Below are positions 56,400-64,000 of a stretch of 64,000 nucleotides of DNA, in pieces. The stretch is from positions 372,001-436,000 of the forward strand of contig CAUEEP010000887.1 of NCBI GenBank assembly GCA_958450365.1. Reading direction: 5' to 3'. The stretch is from Mesorhabditis belari (Eukaryota; Nematoda; Chromadorea; Rhabditida; Rhabditidae). The first letter of the stretch is position 1; every line of letters begins with the position of its first letter. The translations under genes were made by a program, and so were the position numbers. The notes under the pieces are model-generated. The model searched no databases. It had not been told where the DNA came from and was given only the letters and a program-made list of their open reading frames with translations.

Positions 56400-56772
56400 T
56401 GTGAAATCCGCATTTCTTATGCATTTACCTAATATTTAAATTGATTTTATTGACACTTTAAGCATTTAAGCATCGAATCCTTTAAATAATCTGTAGATGA
56501 TCTTGATCTTGAAGCTCTAGTGGATTCTTGACGTTATCTAAGCTATCCATACAATCCATCCATTATATCGTGTTGCTAAATTGGACCCCCAGAGTTTTGA
56601 GAGAGTCCAATAGACTCGGAATCTTTAAATAATCTGTAGATGATCTTGATCTTGAAGCTCTAGTGGATTCTTGACGTTATCTATACTATCTATACAATCC
56701 ATCCATTATATCGTGTTGCTAAATTGGACCCCCCAGAGTTTTGAGAGAGTCCAATAGACTCGGAATCTTTAA

Positions 56773-57960
56773 CCCATTCGAAACCGCGGCGTTTTTTCTT
56801 TTTTTTTGTCTACGGACCAAGCCCTTTTTTGACATTTTTGACTCCAAAGCAGTTTATTTATGGTTGGAAAGATGTAAGAGAGTCTCCTACACCATTTATT
56901 TTTGATGAAGAACGAATTGGATTTGACTTCAGTACTTTTCAAGATCCTATCGATTATTGTTCTTATTTTATCGACGACAAATTAATCAATATGTTAGTAG
57001 GCGAATCTAATAAACATGGAAAAAGGAAAACAAACTGGCGGGATTCCGATGCAAAATCTTTCAAGCTCTTCGTGGCTTCAAATGGGAATCGTCAAATTAC
57101 CGAGGATTCGTGACTACTGGAGTAGCAGGCCTGGATTAGGAGGATTTTCCCAAATGTCCCACATTATGTCAAGAGCAAAATTTGAATCTATTCTTCGCAA
57201 CCTGCGTTTTTGTGATAATGAACTGGATCCTGCAGGAGATCGGCTTTATAAGATTAGAGCTATTATGGAACATTTGCATGCAAAACCAGAGACTGCATTG
57301 ATTCCGGGTAAATATGAAACATCTTTTTTGCCCACGTAATTTGTAGATCTGCTACAATTGGAATATACATGTAATGCTGAAAAACAGCAAAAAAAAAAGC
57401 AATTAATTGAATGAAAATAGCTCAATTAGCGCTGCAGCGAATAATCGCTGCAGCGGTCCGTTCCTGAGTTTTTGCTGCAGTATTGGAACCGTATTGGAAC
57501 CGTATTAGATCAAAAAAAGAACCGTATTGGAACCGTATTGGAACCGTATTAGATCAAAAAAAGAACCGTATTGGAACCGTATTAGAACCGTATATTGGAA
57601 CCGTATTAGATCAAAAAAAGAACCGTATTAGAACCGTATTGGAACCGTATTAGATCAAAAAAAGAACCGTATTGGAACCGTATTAGAACCGTATATTGGA
57701 ACCGTATTAGATCAAAAAAAGAACCGTATTAGAACCGTATTGGAACCGTATTAGAACCGTATATTGGAACCGTATTAGATCAAAAAAAGAACCGTATTGG
57801 AACCGTATTAGAACCGTATATTGGAACCGTATTAGATCAAAAAAAGAACCGTATTGGAACCAAAAACTCAGGAACGGACCGCTGCAGCGAATAATCGCTG
57901 CAGCGGTCCGTTCCTGAGTTTTTGCTGCAGCGATTATTCGCTGCAGAAGTTTCGAATGGG
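56773..57960 (+). mobile_element. PiggyBac-like element with TTAA duplication
   Basis: Flanked by TTAA (56769-56772 and 57961-57964) and bounded by 12-bp perfect inverted ends CCCATTCGAAAC and GTTTCGAATGGG. The uninterrupted target (GGAATCTTTAAATAATCTG) is present in the neighbouring unit at 56617-56636. The left half holds a truncated transposase. The right half (57425-57950) holds an array of GGAACCGTATTAGATC-type units enclosed by inverted copies of CGGTCCGTTCCTGAGTTTTT. Confidence 0.9.
56829..57339 (+). pseudogene. PiggyBac transposase N-terminal fragment, frameshifted
   Basis: The first frame (56829-57085) reads PKQFIYGWKDV, then FSTFQDPIDYCSYFIDD, like the start of the PGBD/DDE_Tnp_1_7 domain. 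A +1 shift near 57085 continues LQMGIVKLPRIRDYWSS, MSRAKFESILRNLRFCDN and GDRLYKIRAIMEHL. A stop follows at 57337 before any catalytic Asp. Inactive; it would need transposase from another locus. Confidence 0.85.
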
Positions 57961-58135
57961 TTAAGATAATCTGTAGATGATCTTGTTCTTGAAGCTCTAG
58001 TGGATCCTTATGCATTTACCTAATATTTAAATTGATTTTATTGACACTTTAAGCATTTAAGCATCGAATCCTTTAAGCAAATGTTTTAAACGCTTTTTAT
58101 AAACAATAATTTACAATAATGCAAACAATTACAAT

Positions 58136-58184
58136 ATTATCTCAAATATTGTTAATATAGAAGAATATTAACAATATTTGAGAT
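58136..58184. other. Near-perfect 48-bp palindrome
   Basis: ATCTCAAATATTGTTAATAT, a 6-nt loop, then its exact complement. Confidence 0.8.
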
Positions 58185-58210
58185 GTAAGAAATGAAATTG
58201 CTAGCATTAC

Positions 58211-58335
58211 CATAAGAATAGATCCAAAAAGATCACTGGCTTGCAACACTTTACGATGCAAAAGCTTTTTTAAGTTCAAATCTTGAAATTCTTCAAATTT
58301 CTTAGACTTCAAATGTTCTGTGACTCCCAATTCAT
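58211..58335 (-). pseudogene. Lone exon resembling the receptor-like gene's SFGL exon
   Basis: Bounded by TTTGAG and GTAATG on the minus strand, it reads ELGVTEHLKSKKFEEFQDLN, then KLLHRKVLQASDLFGSILM. It matches exon 24266-24388 of the receptor-like gene in length (125 against 123 nt), in the S-x-FG-x-I-LM pattern and in having its donor right after that motif. No neighbouring exon is seen on either side, so it is probably a remnant of a paralogue. Confidence 0.4.
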
Positions 58336-58738
58336 CTCAAAGTCTGCTCGATTTCACCCCCGAACCCCCCCTTTCCCGTGATAAACCGATCAACTCCTCT
58401 TCACCCCGAAAGCTATTCAGAGTCTCAGTTCCATTTCACTGATCACACATGAATAGACTATTTCCATCCCAATTCAATCACTTTTTCTCCGTTTTCATTT
58501 TTATTGCTTGTTTTTGATCTTTACTTAACCTTTTTTAGATGTTTAGATGTTCGCTTTTGAACGAGTTCGAGCTAGAAACATTGCTAGTTCTCATATAAAA
58601 TAATTACAATAATGCTCAAATGTTTGGGACTAATTCTTGCCTTAAATCCTAATTATAAGCGAGAGAGAGAGTATTTGTGTCTGTTTTATTAGATTGGAAA
58701 GAAAGTTCTCGGAAAAAGTTTACACGGTGATTTCTCAA
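58336..58738. other. Intergenic, nothing recognised
   Basis: No further receptor exon found on the minus strand here. Confidence 0.35.
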
Positions 58739-59180
58739 AAACCTTGGATGTGCTTGGATGTGCTTGGATGGACTTGGATGTGCTTGGATGTGCTTGGGTG
58801 TGCTTGGGTGTGCTTGGATGTATTTGGATGGACTTGGATGTGCTTGGATGTGCTTGGGTGTGCTTGGGTGTGCTTGGATGTGCTTGGGTGTGCTTGGATG
58901 GACTTGGATGTGCTTGGATGTGCTTGGATGTACTTGGATGGACTTGGATGGACTTTGATGTGCTTGGATGGACTTGGATGTGCTTGGATGTGCTTGGATG
59001 TATTTGGATGGACTTGGATGTGCTTGGGTGTGCTTGGGTGTGCTTGCATGGGCTTGGATGGACTTGGATGGACTTGGATAGGCTTGGATGTGCTTGGATG
59101 TGCTTGGATGTACTTGGATCTACTTGGATCTACTTGGATGTGCTTGGATGTGCTTGGATGTGCTTGGATGTGCTTGGAAA
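58739..59180. repeat. 10-bp minisatellite (CTTGGATGTG)n
   Basis: About 44 units with GGGTG, GGATG, GATGGA and GATGTA variants arranged in recurring order. Confidence 0.94.
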
Positions 59181-59972
59181 GCGTTCCAAAAACATATTGC
59201 AGCAGCAGACCGACTACAAAAGTTGAAATCGACGAATCGTTGTTGGCAAATCACATAAGCGACAAATTCTTGCGGAAAAATCCCTTTTTAGTGGGTTATG
59301 CGGAGAGCCATTTGCTTATTTGCCTTATTTGCCTTATTTGCCATTTGCTGCTCACAATTTGCCCATTTTTAAATCTCTGCTGAATTTTGTACCCTTTAAA
59401 CTTCTTCAGTAAACTCTCTTTTCGAAAAAAAAACCCTTTTTCTACTCATCCCATTGTGGGCGGCTCAAAAATTTGGAAAATTTCGAAAATTGGACTTCTT
59501 TGTTCGCGCAGGAACAAATGAGGGAAAAGAGAGGCCAAAAAAAACTCTCCCTAGTCGTTTTTAAGCAAAAAAAAAAATCGCTCGGGTGTGGGTAACCCGT
59601 TTTGGGCGTTTTTTTCGCGTTCTCTCTTTGTTTCCCGTTTTGGCAAATTGCTTAAATTCTTAAATTTTCAGCAAAAATCTAGCAAAAGCCTACTTTTTTA
59701 ATATTTCTACTTTTTCATGCATTCAGTTTTGCGTCGAAATGATTGCAAACTTTTGCATAGCGAAATAGATACGTCATCAGTCACCCAGTGCTAACACCAC
59801 CTTCTCATCGATCTCTTGTACTTGACTTGTCTTCTTAAAAAGACAAAAAAAAGCTTTCACAAGTTTTTGTTGTCAAAGAGCAGACAAACGTGATGGTGAA
59901 GAATTGAATGAATGAGGTGAAAAGGAGAGGAGAAGTGGATGGATAGATCGACGGAATTCTTTGGGACTTCTT
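59181..59972. other. Intergenic, nothing recognised
   Basis: A short coding-like segment at about 59190-59300 (+) follows out of the array but has no partner exon or domain. Confidence 0.35.
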
Positions 59973-60152
59973 TGGGACTTCTTCCTCTTCTCTTCCTCTT
60001 CTCTTCCTCTTCTCTTCTCTTCCTCTCTTCTTCCTCTCTTCTTCTTCCTCTTCTCTTCCTCTTCTCTTCCTCTTCTTCTTCCTCTTCTCTTCCTCTTCTC
60101 TTCCTCTTCTCTTCCTCTTCTCTTCCTCTTCTCTTCCTCTTCTCTTCCTCTT
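59973..60152. repeat. CTCTTC pyrimidine microsatellite
   Basis: (CTTCCTCTTCT)n, giving Leu/Ser-rich and Glu/Arg/Lys-rich artefact ORFs on opposite strands. Confidence 0.93.
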
Positions 60153-60933
60153 TCCCACTCTTTTGTGTGACCGGTCCTCTACGGTTTTCTCTGTTTTTCT
60201 TCAATTTCTCTTCAATTTCTCTTTACTACCTGCTTTATCAAAACTTATATACTGTATAGAGGCCTGTAGCCATACTTTAACCATTTCTAAAAGATTTAAA
60301 CATGCAAAGAGGCAAAAATGCCCTTTTGGCTTGCAAAATTGTTTGCGAAATCCTTTTGGCTTGCGTTTGGAAATTTAGCAAAGATGTTTGTCAAATCCAT
60401 CATTACCCTTTATCAACCTATACTTTGAGCATACCTATCAACCTATACCTATCAGCCTATCCCTCTCAATCTCGAATCTAACAAGATGATTAGGTGATGT
60501 GTGTGCCAGAAGAGATGTGCTTCGATTTGCTTAGCTCAAAGAAAGAGCCCATGCTTGCCAATTCCATCATTGCCCCTTTCCTTCCATTTTGGTGACCGGT
60601 CCCGAACGATCCCCTCTTCTTTCTCTTCTTTCCAACAAAGTCAAATCCCCTCTTTTCTCATCACATCATCACCACGTGTGTGTGCTTGGTGGCCTCTTCA
60701 TTGTGCCACTCCCACGTCTCTTCCATTCAATCATTACCCTACAAATAATCCTGTTTTCACATTAATTAGCTTGTGATTTTTGAGCCGTTTCAGCTTTGAT
60801 TTTGATCTTGTCGAGAACGGTGATGATACGGTCATTTATACAAATCTTTTTTTCATCTTTTCATTTGTTTTCATTTGTTTTCATTTGTTTCATTCATTTT
60901 AGGGTTGTTTTTTCATTTGTTTTCATTCATTTC
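60153..60933. other. Intergenic, nothing recognised
   Basis: Duplications such as ATCAACCTATACCTATCA (60430-60460) and the CATTTGTTTT run before the MITE; no gene. Confidence 0.35.
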
Positions 60934-61478
60934 GGGGGTGGGACAAATGCGCACCTTTTTTTTGCGCACCCCGGACATTTGCGCACCTTTTTTTTCCGCA
61001 CTTAGCCCATTAGCGCACCTTTTTTTCGCGTTTTAAAAAAGCTAATATTAAACTAAAGCTCTAAAAAGCTAATATTAACCAATTTCTATTCCAAAAGTTG
61101 CTTTTCTAGGTAATTTTAGGGCGTAGAATCGAAATTTTGACATATCAGAGCTTTTTGAACCAATTTGAAAGACAAAACGGGCTAGATCAAATGACAATTG
61201 TTGCGTAGAATTACAATTGTTGATTTTTCTCTTTGTAAAACTCCGTCCGTTCGCTTCCACAAGCTCTGATATGTCAAAATTTCGATTCTACGCCCTAAAA
61301 TTACCTAGAAAAACAACTTTTGGAATAGAAATCGGTTAATATTAGCTTTTTAGAGCTTTAGGTTCATATTAGCTTTTTTAAAACGCGAAAAAAGGTGCGC
61401 TAATGGGCTAAGTACGGAAAAAAAAGGTGCGCAAATGTCCGGGGTGCGCAAAAAAAGGTCGCATTTGTCCCACTCCCC
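60934..61478. mobile_element. Complete palindromic MITE (GGGACAAATGCG family, long form)
   Basis: Ends GGGGGTGGGACAAATGCGCA and TCGCATTTGTCCCACTCCCC; long arms run through TTAGCCCATTAGCGCACC to a centre near AGACAAAACGGGC. Reference copy for 1109-1566. Confidence 0.88.
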
Positions 61479-61527
61479 TGGCAAGTGGTCATAATTTTAA
61501 AGGCATTTGAAAAAAGTTAACAATTTT

Positions 61528-61873
61528 GGGGGTGGGACAAATGCGACCTTTTCTTTGCTGGAAAAGGCCTTAGGAAAGGTCGTAGAGCTTCAAAAATATT
61601 TCCATATAGGGGAATCGTATGCGTAGATTCCGAATTTCGACAAATCACACCTCGCTGACACGTCAAATTTGGGCTAAAAGGCAAAAACTGCGGAAAAGCG
61701 TTAGGTTGCGTAGTTTTTGCCTTTTAACCCAAATTTGACGTGTCAGCGAGGTCTGATTTGTCGAAATTCGGAATCTACGCACACGATTCCCTTATATGGA
61801 AATATTTTCGAAGCTCTACGGCCTTTCCTAAGGCCTTTTCCAGCAAAGAAAAGGTCGCATTTGTCCCACCCCC
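61528..61873. mobile_element. Complete palindromic MITE (GGGACAAATGCG family, short form)
   Basis: 346 bp, ends GGGGGTGGGACAAATGCGAC and its complement, but a different interior (CTGACACGTCAAATTTGGGC). It lies 50 bp from the long form and shares only the termini with it. Confidence 0.88.
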
Positions 61874-61875
61874 GA

Positions 61876-62000
61876 GTTTCATTTATTTCATTTATTTCTT
61901 TCATTTATTTCTTTCATTTATTTCATTTATTTCTTTCATTTATTTATTTCTTTCATTTTACATTTCTTTCCATTTCATTTCATTTCATTGTCAGATTTAC
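61876..62000. repeat. (TTCATTTATTTC)n tract
   Basis: Tandem T-rich units directly abutting the MITE. Confidence 0.85.
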
Positions 62001-62084
62001 TTTTATTATCATTTTTAAAGCCTCTCCAATTCTTCTCAATCAGTATTTTAGCATCAGAATCTAAGCGTTTCATTCAGCTTCAGC

Positions 62085-62210
62085 GAAAAAATCAAGCTTC
62101 AGCAAAATCAAGCTTCAGCGAAATCAAGCTTCAGCGAAATCAAGCTTCAGCGAAATCAAGCTTCGGCGAAATCAAGCTTCGGCGAAATCAAGCTTCGGCG
62201 AAAGCTTTCT
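62085..62210. repeat. 16-bp array (AAATCAAGCTTCAGCG)n
   Basis: Eight units; the last three carry CTTCGGCG instead of CTTCAGCG. Confidence 0.92.
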
Positions 62211-62454
62211 TTCGAGCACATTCAAATCCTAATCTTGAATTCTTGAAAAAGCTCATTATTTGACAGAATCAAGCTCACTATTAAATCGATTCGGAATCAG
62301 CGTCAAATTGGCGAGTCAAAAACTCTCGAATCCGAGTCAAAAACTCTCCAATCTCCTATTTTACAAATTTCACCTTGACTTCAAGCCCTTACCCAATCAA
62401 AAAGTGATAGCATAGCATAAAAGCTTTACCCTATTTAATACAATTAGGCTTTAA

Positions 62455-62750
62455 CCTAAAGAGGCTTAACGGTAATTTAAATAAACTATAAACTGTAGCT
62501 AAACTTTAAACTCTAGAAGTACTCTAAAAGTACTTTAAAAGTACTCTAAAAGTACTCTAATAGTACTCTAAACTAACTTTAAACTAAACTTTAAACTAAC
62601 TTTAAACTAAACTTTAAACTAAACTTTAAACTAACTTTAAACTAAACTTTAAACTAACTTTAAACTAATTTTAAACTAACTTTAAACTAACTTTAAACTA
62701 ACTTTAAACTAATTTTAAACTAATTTTAAACTAATTTTAAACTAAACTCT
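62455..62750. repeat. AACTTTAAACTAA array
   Basis: 12-14-bp units, preceded by AAAGTACTCT units (62514-62565). Confidence 0.9.
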
Positions 62751-62875
62751 TACGGTTATGATGACAAGAATCTAGCTATCACGAGCTTGTTATCGCTAAA
62801 CTCTACTTTAATTCAATCATCCCGAAATTAGCGAATTGCCTTCTTGAGTTCCACTTTAAAATTAGCATATGTAAT

Positions 62876-63105
62876 TGGAAAGAAATGGAAGAAATGAAGA
62901 TAGAAGAAGAAGGAAGAAGAAGAAAGAAAAAGAAAGAAGAGGAAGAAGAAGAAGAAAGTAGAAGATAGAAGAAGGGGAAGAAGAAGAAAGAAGAAGAAAG
63001 AAGAAGAAAGAAGAAGAAGAAAGAAGAAGAAAGAAGGAGAAAGAAGGAGAAAGAAGAAGAAGAAGAAGAAGAAGAAGAAGAAGAAGAAGAAGAAAAAGAA
63101 GAGAA
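62876..63105. repeat. GAA/AAGA purine tract
   Basis: Irregular GAAGAA, AAAGAA and GGAAGAA repeats with strong strand asymmetry. Confidence 0.92.
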
Positions 63106-63540
63106 ATATCCAAAAGTATTTCTCTCTTTTCTTCGAGATCTCTTGCGAGAAGTGTCCCGTTTAAGCTAAAGAAGAGGACATTCGCCCTTTTTCTCGAGAG
63201 ATTAGCACACATGTTTTAGATAGATTCTTGGGTACTTTTGGAGATTTGAGTGAAGTACTTGTAGGGGATTTCGGCCCAAAGTCATCAACAACTCGTTTAA
63301 CTAATTACTCATGAATAACATAACTATCGGTACAATTTCTGTACTATTTGTACAATTTCTGTACTATTTGTACAATAATTTCATTTCTCTGACAGATTTG
63401 TAAAAGCTTTACCCTGTAAAAACTTTATTTATAGAAATTCATGTTTATAAAAAGATAAATTTGAGGTAATTTTCTTCAAAAAACTCCTTTGTTTCTAATT
63501 GTTTTAAGAGAATTTTCTCAAAATAAAGCAAGAAATCTGT
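63106..63540. other. Intergenic, nothing recognised
   Basis: AT-rich; short TACAATTTCTGTACTATTTG duplication at 63330-63375. Confidence 0.35.
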
Positions 63541-63552
63541 TTCATTGATCGG

Positions 63553-63825
63553 CTGTGATCGGTTGTGGTCGGCTGTGATCGGTTGTGGTCGGCTGTGATC
63601 GGCTGTGGTCGGCTGTGATCGGCTGTGATCGGTTGTGGTCGGCTGTGATCGGCTATGATCAGCTGTAATCGGCTGTGATCGGCTGTGATCAGCTGTAATC
63701 GGCTATGATCGGCTGTGGTCGGCTGTGGTCGGCTGTGATCGGCTGTGGTCGGCTGTGATCAGCTGTAATCAGTTGTAACCGGCTGTGATCAGCTGTAATC
63801 GGCTGTAACCGGCTGTGATCATCCA
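63553..63825. repeat. 10-bp minisatellite (GGCTGTGATC)n
   Basis: About 27 units with GGTTGTGGTC, AGCTGTAATC and GGCTGTAACC variants. Confidence 0.94.
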
Positions 63826-63905
63826 AATTTCACATTGAATCACACGATTTTCAATCCTTGATGATCTTTTTTTCGAAAATCTTCGCAACCATTTGCACAT
63901 TTCAG

Positions 63906-64000
63906 TTCAAGTATTTCTAAATGCGATGACCCAGGAGTACGAGTGGACAACGCGACCAACGACGAATCTCTCGAATGACGAATATCCGTGCTATGCGGCG
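63906..64000 (+). CDS. Partial exon running off the right edge
   Basis: After a strong acceptor (CACATTTCAG, ending at 63905) one frame is open to the window end and has coding-like composition: QVFLNAMTQEYEWTTRPTTN, then LSNDEYPCYAA. The other two frames close. The family is not recognised; the upstream exon would lie left of the 63.5-63.8 kb array or within unassigned sequence. Confidence 0.4.

Larger units (their letters stand above)
56400..58075. repeat. Repeated unit surrounding the piggyBac-like insertion
   Basis: A unit of about 150 bp (AATCTGTAGATGATCTTGAT to GAGTCCAATAGACTCGGAAT) occurs at about 56480-56625 and 56626-56770, then resumes at 57965 after the insertion. A larger unit ends in TTATGCATTTACCTAATATT. 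Confidence 0.75.

Noticed and set aside
59835..60259. Glu/Arg-rich and Leu/Ser-rich ORFs
   Set aside because: Products of the CTCTTC microsatellite on the two strands.

Overview
The window reads as AT-rich, repeat-loaded metazoan nuclear DNA, most probably from a nematode (inference). The reasons are very short introns (37-60 nt beside longer ones), a secreted two-domain C-type lectin gene, a FLYWCH/MULE transposase remnant, Tc1-, Tc3-, mariner-, pogo- and piggyBac-type DNA transposons, RTE-like endonuclease remains, and many palindromic MITEs. I see no prokaryotic operons, CRISPR arrays, rRNA or intact tRNA gene.

Only two multi-exon host genes can be assembled with consistent splice phases. 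One is on the minus strand, exons between 32125 and 22528. It encodes a predicted multi-pass (about seven TM) membrane protein of about 415 residues, shaped like an insect-type gustatory-receptor-like protein; its introns carry a Tc1 element nested in a MITE, several arrays, mariner debris and another MITE. The other is on the plus strand, 47716-50855, a nine-exon C-type-lectin gene with a signal peptide and two CTLDs. A lone exon at 58211-58335 (-) looks like a fragment of a paralogue of the receptor-like gene, and an open exon runs off the right edge at 63906-64000 (+).

Layout. 1-9 kb: MITEs, an 834-bp element with a perfect 8-bp target duplication, tRNA-like fragments and a 0.5-kb inverted repeat pair. 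8.2-10.4 kb: a mariner broken by a palindrome that carries a tRNA-like core. 10.4-13.3 kb: two related minisatellites in opposite orientation with two MITE copies between them. 14-18.6 kb: minisatellites and MITEs. 18.9-21.5 kb: a Tc3-like fold-back element and a duplicated Tc3 fragment. 22.5-32.1 kb: the receptor-like gene. 31.4-38.7 kb: arrays and RTE endonuclease remains. 39.06-40.4 kb: a 20-bp satellite with higher-order structure. 42-47.6 kb: a palindrome, a pogo-like element and a FLYWCH/MULE pseudogene. 47.7-50.9 kb: the lectin gene. 51-58 kb: MITEs, mariner and pogo derivatives, and a piggyBac-like element with a TTAA duplication. 58.7-63.8 kb: arrays and two MITE families sharing termini.

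The transposon genes seen are all broken (stops, frameshifts, internal deletions), so any mobility would need factors from elsewhere. The strongest themes for follow-up are elements nested in elements, several MITE families sharing terminal motifs while their interiors differ, and minisatellite motifs that recur at unlinked sites.
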